Positions 17,205-26,555 of a stretch of 61,562 bases of DNA are shown piece after piece (within the stretch, counting starts at the first letter, position 1; every line of letters begins with the position of its first letter). Under the pieces are notes generated by a model, which worked only from the letters and a program-made list of their open reading frames with translations, had not been told where the DNA came from and ran no database searches. The stretch covers positions 1 through 61,562 of the forward strand of contig CANCLV010000002.1 in NCBI GenBank assembly GCA_947378905.1, written 5' to 3'. The position numbers and the translations under genes were made by a program. This DNA is from Opitutia bacterium. Lineage in GTDB: Bacteria > Verrucomicrobiota > Verrucomicrobiia > Opitutales > UBA953.

Positions 17205-18761
17205 ATGGCTCGCAAAATCGAAATCTACGACACGACACTCCGCGACGGATCGCAGGGGCTGGGTATCCATTTTTCGGTGGCTGACAAATTGCGCGTCGCT
17301 CAAGAGCTCGAACGTTTCGGGGTAGCTTATATCGAAGGTGGCTGGCCGGGCTCTAATCCTCGTGATATCGAATTTTTTGCGGAAGCCCGAAAATTAAAAT
17401 TTAAGAAAGCTAAACTAGCTGCTTTTGGTTCTACTCGTAAAAAAGGTGTCCGTGCAGCTGAGGATTCCCAGGTTAAAGGCTTGCTCGAAGTACATACTCC
17501 CGTTGTCACCATTTACGGCAAGACATCAGCATTGCATGTGCGTGAGGTTTTGCGCTGCACGCCTGAAGAAAATTTAGCGATGATTGCTGATACGGTGGCT
17601 TATTTAAAGTCACACGGTCGCGAAGTTGTTTACGATTGCGAACACGCCATCGACGGATGGAAGGAGGACCCTCAATATGCACTGGCTTGTTTTAAAGCAG
17701 CGGCAGATGCAGGGGCTTCACGTATTGTTTTATGCGATACTAACGGCGGATCTTTACCTGATGAAGTCGCTGCCTGCACACGCGCTGCGATGTCAGCAGT
17801 GAAAGCTGCGATAGGTATACATACGCACGATGACTCCGGATTGGCTTTAGCAAATGCTTTAGCCTCATTGGATGCCGGTGCTATGCATGTACAAGGTACG
17901 ATGAATGGTATCGGTGAACGCACCGGTAATTGTGATTTAACTGCGGTTATCCCGGTTGCTCAAATCAAGCGCGGCTGGAGTTGTGTTCCCGCCAGCTCAC
18001 TCCGTCGTCTCACCGAACTTTCTCGTTTTATCGATGGTGTGACAAATCAGGCGCCAGATCCTCGTCGCCCTTGGGTGGGTGCGGCTGCGTTTGCACATAA
18101 AGGTGGAACGCACGTGGATGCGGTGCGAAAATTTTCTGCAGCTTATGAACACGTTGATCCAGCGACGGTCGGAAATGCGCGTGACGTTTTAGTGAGCGAT
18201 CAATCGGGTCGCAGTAACTTGTTGATGAAGGCGGCCGAGTTAGGAATCGAATTAGATAAAGATGCACCTTCGACACGTGCGGCCTTAGAGGAGCTCAAAA
18301 AACTCGAGCACCAAGGTTGGAGTTTTGAGGATGCTGATGCCTCTCTTGTTTTACTTCTCCGACGTCACTTAGGCAAAGCTGCGGTGGTTCCTTTTGAAGT
18401 CGTAAACTATAATGTCTCTATCCAGGGCGGTAGTAAATTGGCTTCGTGTGAAGCAACTATACGTACTCGTGTTGACGGAAAAGAGTCTTTGACTGTGGCA
18501 GACGGAGAAGGCCCCGTGCATGCTTTAGACCAAGCGTTACGTAAAGCTCTCGTTAAAGCATTTCCTAAACTTAAAAAAGTTCATCTTGCGGATTACAAGG
18601 TCCGCGTGCTTGCGGGACAAGATGGTACGTCGGCAAAGACGCGTGTGGTTGTTCGTTCCACCGATGGTAAAAAATCTTGGGGCACGGTAGGCGTTAGTGC
18701 CAACCTTGTTGAGGCTTCTTTGCGCGCGATTGTCGAAGGCTACGCGCACGCTCTTGTTTAA
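17205..18761 (+). CDS. cimA: (R)-citramalate synthase
   Basis: A 518-residue enzyme condensing pyruvate and acetyl-CoA to citramalate, the entry to the threonine-independent isoleucine pathway. N-terminal DRE-TIM barrel: IYDTTLRDGSQGLGIHFSV, YIEGGWPGSNPRD (citramalate-type rather than leuA-type), VLCDTNGGSLPDE and the metal site IGIHTHDDSGLALANAL, then GTMNGIGERTGNCDL. The C-terminal 150 residues form the LeuA-type allosteric domain, the usual site of isoleucine feedback. It may also be named 2-isopropylmalate synthase-like, but the EGGWPGSNP motif favours CimA. Preceded by the leader at 17032; no Shine-Dalgarno visible. Confidence 0.93.
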   Translation: MARKIEIYDTTLRDGSQGLGIHFSVADKLRVAQELERFGVAYIEGGWPGSNPRDIEFFAEARKLKFKKAKLAAFGSTRKKGVRAAEDSQVKGLLEVHTPVVTIYGKTSALHVREVLRCTPEENLAMIADTVAYLKSHGREVVYDCEHAIDGWKEDPQYALACFKAAADAGASRIVLCDTNGGSLPDEVAACTRAAMSAVKAAIGIHTHDDSGLALANALASLDAGAMHVQGTMNGIGERTGNCDLTAVIPVAQIKRGWSCVPASSLRRLTELSRFIDGVTNQAPDPRRPWVGAAAFAHKGGTHVDAVRKFSAAYEHVDPATVGNARDVLVSDQSGRSNLLMKAAELGIELDKDAPSTRAALEELKKLEHQGWSFEDADASLVLLLRRHLGKAAVVPFEVVNYNVSIQGGSKLASCEATIRTRVDGKESLTVADGEGPVHALDQALRKALVKAFPKLKKVHLADYKVRVLAGQDGTSAKTRVVVRSTDGKKSWGTVGVSANLVEASLRAIVEGYAHALV

Positions 18762-18764
18762 TCT

Positions 18765-19814
18765 ATGAAGATATGGTCGACCATTTTAGTGCTGGTTGTA
18801 ACCGCGGTTACCCAAGCAGCTAATTCGCCGGAATCTGTTCGAGTTGCTTCACCGCGTCTTCAACTAGCGACCAAGTTGCAGATTCGGGATGTTAATTTAG
18901 ATAAAACCATCGAGCCGAAATTAATTAATCGTCTTAAAGAACAAGACGATCGTGCCGATCATCCTATCGACGCCAAAAACTTTATTCAGCGGTTTAGCGA
19001 CTTTTCGTTTTTGGAGAAAAACCGGAAAGAAAAACTTGATGTTTATATTCCCAGTGGAGAGTGGAAAGCTAATCGTCCAGCGGTATTATTTATTCACGGC
19101 GGTGGTTTCAAAATAGGGGATAAGGCAGAGTATCGCAGTGCCAGTGTGTGTGCGGATTTAGCTCGAGCTGGTTATGTTGCAGTGAGTTGTAATTATATTT
19201 TATCGACTAAAGAAAAGCCAGGAGTCTGGCCGCAGAATATTGCCGACTGTCGCGAAGCCGTAAGGTGGATGCGGCAAAACGCTCGTGACTTGGGTATTGA
19301 TCCTCAACGCATCGCCGTGGCGGGTGGTTCCGCTGGGGGCTACTTAGCGCTCATGGTTGGGTTGACGGATGAAAAGCCTGAACTGGGGGGTAATCCTAAC
19401 GCTACTATTTCATCAAAAGTTTCTGCAGTCATTGATATGTATGGTGTGACCAGCAGTGAAAAACATGGTAAGGATACACTCGTTAACTTAGGCGCTGATA
19501 CAGCAAAACTCTTTAGTCCATTGAGCTATGTGACTAGCAAAAGCGTTCCGGTTTTAATCTTACATGGAACTGCCGATAAGACTGTGGATATTAAGGAATC
19601 TAAAAATTTGGAAGAAGTTCTGATTAAGAATAAAGTAGACTATAATTTTGTTGAGATTGAGGAGGCCGAACACACTTTTGATCTTCATCCTTCCAAGGGA
19701 AAAGGCTGGAAACTTACTGGAGCCTTTAAAGGGCAGATTGAATCTCGTAAAAGCATCGAGCCCGATGTTAAGGCTGTGGTTATTGAGTTTCTGGAGCGCA
19801 CGATTGGTAAATAA
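18765..19814 (+). CDS. secreted alpha/beta hydrolase, BD-FAE/esterase type
   Basis: A 349-residue exported esterase-like enzyme starting 3 bases after cimA. The signal peptide ends near AVTQAANSP. HSL/carboxylesterase motifs: oxyanion HGGGF, nucleophile elbow AVAGGSAGGYLAL, acid in LILHGTADKTVD and histidine in EEAEHTFDLHP. Such enzymes in PVC genomes remove acetyl or other acyl groups from plant or algal polysaccharides, which is an inference. Cotranscription with cimA is likely from spacing alone, though functionally unrelated. Confidence 0.88.
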   Translation: MKIWSTILVLVVTAVTQAANSPESVRVASPRLQLATKLQIRDVNLDKTIEPKLINRLKEQDDRADHPIDAKNFIQRFSDFSFLEKNRKEKLDVYIPSGEWKANRPAVLFIHGGGFKIGDKAEYRSASVCADLARAGYVAVSCNYILSTKEKPGVWPQNIADCREAVRWMRQNARDLGIDPQRIAVAGGSAGGYLALMVGLTDEKPELGGNPNATISSKVSAVIDMYGVTSSEKHGKDTLVNLGADTAKLFSPLSYVTSKSVPVLILHGTADKTVDIKESKNLEEVLIKNKVDYNFVEIEEAEHTFDLHPSKGKGWKLTGAFKGQIESRKSIEPDVKAVVIEFLERTIGK

Positions 19815-19873
19815 TTTTTGAAAACTCTTTACATTGCTGAAACCTCAGAGAGGGTTCTGGGGTTAATCCTATT

Positions 19874-21016
19874 ATGAATTCAGCATTTTGCTTAATCCTT
19901 CTTAATTTTCTGTGGGTAACGACTCTGTTTGGATATACAAGAAACGCCAATCCTGGTCCATGGGGCGATTTGATTGTGTCGAACATTTATTTAGAGGCAC
20001 CAGATTCAGTGATCGAAATTGTAGGCAAGCCTGACCCAGTGCCACGTTGGACATTTGCTAATTCGTCAGTGAATATGGTTAAGGATCTTTTAATCCAGTC
20101 TGGCGTAGAACTTGCCTTAGTGGAGCGTCTAACTTCTTCCAGTCAGTTAAAGACGAGTGGTACCGATATTGTTATTTACCCAAAATTAGAAGACTTGTTG
20201 CAAATCAATGGCATTGTCCGCGACAAACTTTACACCGAGATATCGAAGTATCCGCAGAACGATTATTACAGTGATCCCGTATTTATTTTATCTGGTGATG
20301 TAGAGGAATGGTTAATGGAGGCCACCCTTAATGATAAACAGAAAGAGGTTGTGCGAAGACTCGTTTGGCATCGCGGCAATGCATTAGTATTTAGTAACGT
20401 TGGGGTTTTACTTAGTTACGCTCAGAATAACGAAGAAATTAAAAACACACTCCGAGCAATTACCCGATGTATGACCTTGGTGGTTAACGAAAAGTTCCCG
20501 CTCAAGCAGGAGCAACGTGAATCCTTTTTACGCTATTGGTTAGGAAATCAGCCAGAGTCTCCTCGAATGACTTTCATTAAGGCTATTTCAAAGGAGAATG
20601 ATATTAATGATACTGTTGATGTGATGCACTTCCTCCCCGTGATTATGAGGGAAAAGCTTTATACGTTTCCTTCGCTCAAGGATGGGGCTAAAGGTCGCCT
20701 GCCCGATTGTCATTGGACTTCGCTCAACTTTTTTAATCTTTCACCGCGTGACTATTATCGTAGTACCTCGTTGGCCGCGATTCACTTAACGCAGGCCTAC
20801 AACCCAGTGTCTGCCCCTTATCAATTCGGCGATGTCTTGTGCTTTACGGATAACGGGGATGGTCTCCACACCTGTGTCTATATTGCTGATAATATCGTGC
20901 TCACTAAAAATGGAGAAAATATTTTAGCTCCTTGGGTGCTTTTATCCATCGATGACGTTTCCAAGATTTATAAACGCACTCCGACCACACAAATTCAGGG
21001 TTATCGTTTAAAGTAA
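19874..21016 (+). CDS. secreted hypothetical with NlpC/P60-like C-terminus
   Basis: A 380-residue protein with an N-terminal signal (CLILLNFLWVTTLFG). No family is recognised overall. The C-terminal third resembles papain-like NlpC/P60 or amidase folds: Cys279 within LPDCHWTSLNFF, then PYQFGDVLCFT (compare GDLVFF) and the histidine strand GLHTCVYIADNIVLTKNG with His332 (compare HVGIYIGNG). The middle is helical and charged. A role in peptidoglycan or peptide cleavage is speculative. It lies alone before the minus-strand tRNA-Arg. Confidence 0.7.
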   Translation: MNSAFCLILLNFLWVTTLFGYTRNANPGPWGDLIVSNIYLEAPDSVIEIVGKPDPVPRWTFANSSVNMVKDLLIQSGVELALVERLTSSSQLKTSGTDIVIYPKLEDLLQINGIVRDKLYTEISKYPQNDYYSDPVFILSGDVEEWLMEATLNDKQKEVVRRLVWHRGNALVFSNVGVLLSYAQNNEEIKNTLRAITRCMTLVVNEKFPLKQEQRESFLRYWLGNQPESPRMTFIKAISKENDINDTVDVMHFLPVIMREKLYTFPSLKDGAKGRLPDCHWTSLNFFNLSPRDYYRSTSLAAIHLTQAYNPVSAPYQFGDVLCFTDNGDGLHTCVYIADNIVLTKNGENILAPWVLLSIDDVSKIYKRTPTTQIQGYRLK

Positions 21017-21022
21017 GTCCGC

Positions 21023-21094
21023 TGTCCCCGACAGGAATCGAACCTGTATCCTCGGTTTAGGAAACCAATGTTCTATCCGTTGAACTACGGGAAC
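21023..21094 (-). tRNA. tRNA-Arg (CCT)
   Basis: Minus-strand cloverleaf: acceptor gttcccg/cggggac, D stem gttc/gaac, anticodon stem ttggt/accga with loop ttcctaa (anticodon CCT), T arm acagg-ttcgatt-cctgt, discriminator A. CCA is not encoded. Confidence 0.95.
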
Positions 21095-21179
21095 GCGGAA
21101 TGAGTTTTTAGGGTGTTTATAGCGCTCGGGCAAGCCCTCATCATTTGACATTTAACGATAATTTCCCAATGCTTTTTCG

Positions 21180-22223
21180 ATGACCACCTATTTATCAGTC
21201 GCCAGCACCCCTATGTTGGTTCCGGGATGGGCCTGGGCGGGATTTATTGTTTTTATCTGTGCCATGTTGGCTTTGGATTTAGGCGTATTTAGTCGTAAGG
21301 AAGAAGCACCTACCTTTAAGAAAGCGATCGCCTGGTGTGCTGTCTGGATTTCTCTGGCTGTTGCGTTTTCATTTTTACTCTCATTTTGGCATGACTCCGA
21401 GACGGCCGAATTATTTGTCGGCGGATATATTTTAGAATTAGCCCTCTCGGTAGATAATTTATTTATCTTCGTTCTGGTTTTTGCGCACTTTAACATCCCC
21501 ACCCAATATCAACACCGAGTCTTATTTTGGGGGATTCTTGGAGCAATTATTATGCGTGCGCTCTTTATTATTATTGGCGTAGCAGCTGTCGATCGTTTCG
21601 CCATCCTCCTGCCTCTATTCGGTCTATTCCTCGTCTTCACTGGTTTAAAATTAGTTTTCGCCAAGGACGCAGAGGAGGGTAAAGGCGTTTCTGAAGGTTT
21701 TATTGTGCGTACAATTAGGAAAGTCGTTCCATTGACTCCAGATTTACACGGTAAGTCGTTTTACATTAAACAAAATGGTCGTCGCTATTTCACTCCATTA
21801 TTTGTCGTCCTCATTATTATTGAATGTACGGATCTGATTTTTGCGATTGATTCCATCCCCGCTGTTTTAGGGATTCTGCCCCCCGAGATGTCGGTCGAAG
21901 AGCGCCGTTTTATCGCATTCACGTCTAATATTTTCGCTATCATGGGCTTGAGATCCATGTATTTTGCTATCTCGGGCTTCATGGAGTATTTTCGTTTTCT
22001 CAAGCCAGCACTCGCCTTCATTTTGGTATTTATTGGACTCAAGATGATGCTGCCCTGGGCCGCTACTTTGAGTGTGACCGAGGGAATGGTCACGAGCTGG
22101 ATGCCTGCCTCCTTTATTACTGACGGTAAGGTGCACATCCCGACCCAGATTTCACTGATGGTTATCAGTGCTGCCCTGATAACTGGAGTGGTTGCCTCAA
22201 TACTTTTCCCAAAACGTAAATAA
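21180..22223 (+). CDS. TerC/Alx family integral membrane protein
   Basis: A 347-residue protein with about eight membrane helices. The family signature YILELALSVDNLFIFVLVF and the repeat-like ECTDLIFAIDSIPAVLGI carry the conserved acidic residues thought to bind metal ions. TerC/Alx proteins export or handle manganese and are linked to tellurite resistance and to metal loading of exported proteins. A cytoplasmic loop near residues 155-195 precedes RYFTPLFVVL. Only 85 bases separate it from tRNA-Arg, too short for the manganese yybP-ykoY riboswitch often found here. Confidence 0.93.
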   Translation: MTTYLSVASTPMLVPGWAWAGFIVFICAMLALDLGVFSRKEEAPTFKKAIAWCAVWISLAVAFSFLLSFWHDSETAELFVGGYILELALSVDNLFIFVLVFAHFNIPTQYQHRVLFWGILGAIIMRALFIIIGVAAVDRFAILLPLFGLFLVFTGLKLVFAKDAEEGKGVSEGFIVRTIRKVVPLTPDLHGKSFYIKQNGRRYFTPLFVVLIIIECTDLIFAIDSIPAVLGILPPEMSVEERRFIAFTSNIFAIMGLRSMYFAISGFMEYFRFLKPALAFILVFIGLKMMLPWAATLSVTEGMVTSWMPASFITDGKVHIPTQISLMVISAALITGVVASILFPKRK

Positions 22224-22270
22224 GTGAGTTTGGTATTTCCTCCGGCGGGTCTCTGGCTCAGTCTCATAAC

Positions 22271-24073
22271 GTGTTTAGTGCCCGCTACAGAACCTATATT
22301 CCACACCTAAAGGGTAGTCGCACCCTATTGGTTTTAGCGCTGATGTTCGGTGTAGTTTATGCGTCGAGCAATGCCATCGGTCTGCCATTTTTAATTGGGA
22401 AGGTTCTCCCTGCGGTTTTTGGTGACGAAGCTCAACGCGCGGCACCACTCATTACGCTTCCTAACTGGATGGGTGGCGCTTCCTATTATTTGCCCAAAGA
22501 TTACGCGGTAGCCTTTGCGGTCGGATTTCTACCAGCTATTTTTATACTTCGTGGTGTCTCTGAGTTCTGCTCAAGTTTTTTCCTAAACTTAGCGGGACTT
22601 CGTGTTGTTGAATCTGTTCGTCGCACGGTTTTCGAAAAATTACAAAAAATGCACCTCGGATTTTTTGGAAAAATTCCAGTCGGTGATTTGCTGCAAAGAG
22701 TTATTAACGACGCTAATTCTGTCCGCCTAGTCTTGGTTGATGTCTCTAATGATATTTTAATTCAACCGCTCACCATGTTGTTCGCTGTGGGCTACGTCGT
22801 CTGGCTATGTTTATCAAAGCCTAATGGAGTATTGTTTTTAGCCTGCTTAGTGGTGGTTCCCTTTGCAGTTTTTTCGGTTCGAGCTATTGGCCTAGCGATT
22901 CAGAAGCGTGCACGCAGTGGTCTGACCTCGGCCTCCGATCTTAATTCTATTGCCGTTGAAAATTTACAGGCGGCCCGTGATGTTCGCGCCTATGGACTCC
23001 AGGAGCGTGAGGCTTCACGTTTTGCCAAGGCAAGTCATGAGGGTTTACGCATCCAAGCTAAGTTGGTGCGTTACGAAAAAGTGCTCTCGCCGTTACTAGA
23101 AATTTCCGCTGCTTGTGGAATTGCGATTGCGATTGGAGTAGGAGCATCGGTTGGTTTTAAATTTGAGGAACTCCTCTCACTCATCACCGCTTTCTATATG
23201 GCTTATGGTCCGATTAAAAAAATCGGATTCGTCAGTAATCGTCTGCACATGGCAGAACCAGGTTTAGTCCGTCTCGAAGAAATCATCCATGCAACCGTCG
23301 AAGTTGCTGATGCACCGCAAGCTCAGTCGCTGGGACGAGTGAAGGGTGAGATTGTAATGAAAGATCTGTCTTTCGCCTACGGTAAGGATACCGTTTTGAG
23401 CCATGTCACTATATCGATTAAAGCTGGGCAATCTGTGGCACTCGTGGGCCCGAGCGGAGCCGGAAAGAGTACGTTCGTTAATCTCGTTCCACGGTTTTTT
23501 GATCCACAGGAGGGTAGTTTGTTGGTGGATGGGGTAGATGTTCGCCAAGTAAAACAGGCCGATTTAAGAGCGAATATTGCACTCGTTTCGCAAGAACCCA
23601 TTTTATTTAACGATACCATTGCTGAGAATATCCGTATCGGAAAAGCGAATGCCACCGATGCCGAAATTCGCGAAGCTGCTCACCTTGCAGGTGCACTCGA
23701 CTTTATCAATTCCCAGCCCCAAGGATTTAATACGATGGTGGGTGAGCGCGGAAGTAAACTTTCGGGCGGACAGCGCCAACGCATTGCCATCGCCCGGGCA
23801 TTCTTAAAGGACGCACCCATTTTAATTTTAGACGAAGCTACCTCAGCGCTCGATACTGAAACAGAACGCAGCATTCAAAATTCACTTGCTCGATTAATGA
23901 GCGGCCGAACTACGCTTATTGTCGCTCACCGCTTTAGCACGATTCGTGATGTGGACCGCATTCTAGTTTTTGATGGCGGCCGCATCGTTGCGGATGGCAC
24001 CCGCGATGAAATTTACAAAACCAGTGAACTTTTCCGTCGTCTCTGGGATAATCAGTCGCAAGGTTTGACTTAA
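22271..24073 (+). CDS. MsbA-like ABC exporter (fused permease and ATPase)
   Basis: A 600-residue half-transporter with a GTG start. The N-terminal six-helix domain has the exporter coupling motif LHLGFFGKIPVGDLLQRVIND in near-usual form (KMHLGFFGKI). The C-terminal ATPase has Walker A VGPSGAGKST, Q-loop SQEPILFN, signature LSGGQRQR, Walker B ILILDEATSALD and H-loop VAHR. Members flip lipid A-core or other lipids. It is followed 2 bases later by a GT9 heptosyltransferase, so LPS core lipid export is the best guess. First gene of a four-gene cassette. Confidence 0.92.
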   Translation: MFSARYRTYIPHLKGSRTLLVLALMFGVVYASSNAIGLPFLIGKVLPAVFGDEAQRAAPLITLPNWMGGASYYLPKDYAVAFAVGFLPAIFILRGVSEFCSSFFLNLAGLRVVESVRRTVFEKLQKMHLGFFGKIPVGDLLQRVINDANSVRLVLVDVSNDILIQPLTMLFAVGYVVWLCLSKPNGVLFLACLVVVPFAVFSVRAIGLAIQKRARSGLTSASDLNSIAVENLQAARDVRAYGLQEREASRFAKASHEGLRIQAKLVRYEKVLSPLLEISAACGIAIAIGVGASVGFKFEELLSLITAFYMAYGPIKKIGFVSNRLHMAEPGLVRLEEIIHATVEVADAPQAQSLGRVKGEIVMKDLSFAYGKDTVLSHVTISIKAGQSVALVGPSGAGKSTFVNLVPRFFDPQEGSLLVDGVDVRQVKQADLRANIALVSQEPILFNDTIAENIRIGKANATDAEIREAAHLAGALDFINSQPQGFNTMVGERGSKLSGGQRQRIAIARAFLKDAPILILDEATSALDTETERSIQNSLARLMSGRTTLIVAHRFSTIRDVDRILVFDGGRIVADGTRDEIYKTSELFRRLWDNQSQGLT

Positions 24074-24075
24074 AT

Positions 24076-25083
24076 ATGCGCATATTAATTTGTAAGTTTG
24101 CTGGCTTACGTGGTGCTCTTGCCGTTTCAGCTTCTCTTCGCGCAATCAAAGAAGTTCATCCCGGTGCTAATGTCACATACATCACATTACCCGGCGCTGA
24201 AATGGCTACGCAGGGATGCCCGGTTATTAGTGAAACGGTCACTTATAATTTAAATAATACGGTCTCGCAGTTTGGTGCACTTGTTTCGCATCTTCGTCGC
24301 CAAGATTTCGATTACGCTATCGCATTATCTTCTCAACGCACCGCACGAGCGTTAGTGGCATTAAGTGGGGCTACACGTAGAATTTGTGCGGGTACGGCTC
24401 CCTTTTATTTAGCACCTTTTTTCCATCAACAAGTTCGAGGACTGTTGGTGGATCCGCATGAAGCGGCGCGTGATCACGCTGTCTTTTCGGAAATCTTTAA
24501 CATCTCAGCGGAAGTGCCACCCATGTGGTTTGCCTCCTCGCGCATGGATTTCCACGGACTACTGGTTGAACCTCAAAAGTATTTAGTGATTCATCCAGGA
24601 GCTTCGCAGCCTTCACAAATTTTAGAAATTGATAAATGGGCTCAAGCTACCCGGGAAATTTTGTCTGCGGGTTTGGTTGAACGTGTCGTGGTCTCCGCCG
24701 GGCCTTCCTCTGAAGAGCGAATCATGGCCGATGCACTGTGTGGATTAATCGGCCCCGCTGCATTTTCCACTCGCGGTCAATTGAGCTTCGCGCAGCTGGC
24801 TAAACTGCTTCAGGAGGCTCGATTATTCATGGGTACTGATTCAGCCATTCTCCAATTAGCTTCGGCGGTTAAAGTACCAGTTTTAGGAGTTTACGGACCG
24901 TCAAACTATAATCGTTCGCGACCCTGGGGTACCTTAAGTCGCTCCGTGCGGATTGATACTACGATGTTCGAGGGCGAAGACTTAAATGATTATAATGCAC
25001 GCATGGATCGCGCGATGGGTCGCATCACTGCCCAGCAAATTTTTCGAGCGGCTGATGATTTATTAAGAATTAGTAAGGCTTAA
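24076..25083 (+). CDS. glycosyltransferase family 9 (heptosyltransferase-like)
   Basis: A 335-residue GT-B glycosyltransferase of the ADP-heptose:LPS type. Seen: the N-terminal acceptor motif ILICKFAGLRGALAVSASLRA, YLVIHPGASQPSQ starting the nucleotide domain, and LFMGTDSAILQLASAVKVPVLGVYGPSN (positions about 255-280). It differs from typical RfaC/RfaF in lacking the common GDVV after the first strand. It probably adds a sugar to LPS core or a related lipid at the inner membrane, in step with the MsbA-like exporter just upstream. Confidence 0.88.
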   Translation: MRILICKFAGLRGALAVSASLRAIKEVHPGANVTYITLPGAEMATQGCPVISETVTYNLNNTVSQFGALVSHLRRQDFDYAIALSSQRTARALVALSGATRRICAGTAPFYLAPFFHQQVRGLLVDPHEAARDHAVFSEIFNISAEVPPMWFASSRMDFHGLLVEPQKYLVIHPGASQPSQILEIDKWAQATREILSAGLVERVVVSAGPSSEERIMADALCGLIGPAAFSTRGQLSFAQLAKLLQEARLFMGTDSAILQLASAVKVPVLGVYGPSNYNRSRPWGTLSRSVRIDTTMFEGEDLNDYNARMDRAMGRITAQQIFRAADDLLRISKA

Positions 25084-25103
25084 GCAAAGGTGTCGCTTGA
25101 CCC

Positions 25104-26552
25104 TTGGCTGGGCTTTTCAAATGTAAAAGCGTGGATTCTGCCCCCGCTCATTACGATGCTGTTATTATCGGCGCTGGAATGTCGGGCCTCGCTGCCGCTG
25201 TTCGCTTAAGCATGTTCGGCCAAAAGGTTTTGTTATTGGAAAAACATAATGCAGCCGGCGGACTTAACTCCTTTTACGCCCGCGGAAATCGCAAATATGA
25301 TGTTGGTTTGCACGCCCTCACGAATTGGGTGCCTGAGGGCGCCAAAGGCACACCTCTCACTAAGTTACTCCGTCAGCTTAGAATTAAGCGCGAGGAATTA
25401 GATCTTTGTCCGCAACTCGGTTCGCTTATTAAAATGGGCGGTAAGCAATTACGTCTGAATAACCATTTTCCAGATTTGATGGACGATGTGGCCAAAGCCT
25501 TTCCTCGAGCTATCGACCAGTTTCGCGAACTCGATCAATATATCTCTAATATTGATGAAGCTGCTTTAGAGGCCAACGGTGGTTCGGCTCGTGCGTTACT
25601 GAACGAAAAGATTTCGGACCCGCTATTACGAGATATGCTTTTACTGCCGACCTGTTTTTACGGAAGTGCTTTAGAAAACGATATCGAAGTCTCCCAGTTC
25701 GCCATCATGTGGCGTTCACTTTTCAAAGAAGGGTTTGCCCGCCCATACATCGGCGTAAGACAAGTCATTCGCTTGCTCTTGGATCGTTGTCGGGAACACC
25801 AGGTGGACCGCCGTATGAAATGTGGAGTGAAACAGATTGTGGTTCGTGGCTCCCGCGCCACGGCTCTGATTTTAGATGACGGAACTGAAGTTACCACGAA
25901 CAAGATTTATTCATCCGCTGGTGCCGTTGAGACGCAACGCTTAAGGTCCGATTGCTCCCCACAAGTGGCGCAAGGTGAAATTGGTCGATTGGGCTATCTC
26001 GAAACTATTTCTACTTATAAGCCAGAAGAGTTTTCGAAATTTAATTGGAAAGAGACGATTATATTTTTCTGTGATGATGAGCGTTTTAATTATCAATCAC
26101 CGAAAGGCTTAGTCGATCCGAAGTCGGGCGTTATCTGTATTCCTAATAATTATAATTATGGTAGCGAGAGAAGTTTGGACGAAGGCTGGTTACGTGTCAC
26201 TGCGCTAGCTAATCACGATGAGTGGTGTAGATTACCTGAGGAGGAATACTTGGCCCAAAAAACTGAATGGTTTAATCAACTCAACCGGGTAGCCCGTAAT
26301 CATCTCACTCCAGTGAGCGATGCCGTGCATGACGCTGCGCATACATCGAGCGATGTTTTCACGCCGCGCACGGTGCGTAAATTTACCGGTCACCTTAACG
26401 GAGCTATTTATGGGTCGCCGATTAAACGTCGCGACGGTCGTACTGATTTAGAAAATCTTTTTATCATTGGAACTGACCAAGGATTTCTTGGCGTGACGGG
26501 TGCAATGTTATCGGGTATTTCTATGGCTAATTTGCACGGTCTTACTCAATAA
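25104..26552 (+). CDS. CrtI/retinol-saturase-like FAD-dependent oxidoreductase (second copy)
   Basis: A 482-residue flavoprotein paralogous to that at 3801: HYDAVIIGAGMSGLAAAVRL, LLEKHNAAGGLNSF and the C-terminal FIIGTDQGFLGVTGAMLSGI. The start is uncertain: TTG at 25104 has aaagg 15 bases upstream, while GTG at 25131 puts the Rossmann motif closer to the N-terminus. Members act on polyene or isoprenoid double bonds. Placement between a GT9 gene and an MFS gene suggests a lipid or glycolipid modification, but that is inference only. Confidence 0.85.
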   Translation: MAGLFKCKSVDSAPAHYDAVIIGAGMSGLAAAVRLSMFGQKVLLLEKHNAAGGLNSFYARGNRKYDVGLHALTNWVPEGAKGTPLTKLLRQLRIKREELDLCPQLGSLIKMGGKQLRLNNHFPDLMDDVAKAFPRAIDQFRELDQYISNIDEAALEANGGSARALLNEKISDPLLRDMLLLPTCFYGSALENDIEVSQFAIMWRSLFKEGFARPYIGVRQVIRLLLDRCREHQVDRRMKCGVKQIVVRGSRATALILDDGTEVTTNKIYSSAGAVETQRLRSDCSPQVAQGEIGRLGYLETISTYKPEEFSKFNWKETIIFFCDDERFNYQSPKGLVDPKSGVICIPNNYNYGSERSLDEGWLRVTALANHDEWCRLPEEEYLAQKTEWFNQLNRVARNHLTPVSDAVHDAAHTSSDVFTPRTVRKFTGHLNGAIYGSPIKRRDGRTDLENLFIIGTDQGFLGVTGAMLSGISMANLHGLTQ

Positions 26553-26555
26553 ATT

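Noticed and set aside
21095..21179. Possible yybP-ykoY manganese riboswitch upstream of TerC
   Set aside because: Only 85 bases between tRNA-Arg and the start, and none of the conserved riboswitch segments are seen.
21785..22306. 173-codon antisense frame over terC
   Set aside because: Opposite a clear membrane-protein gene; long antisense frames are expected there.
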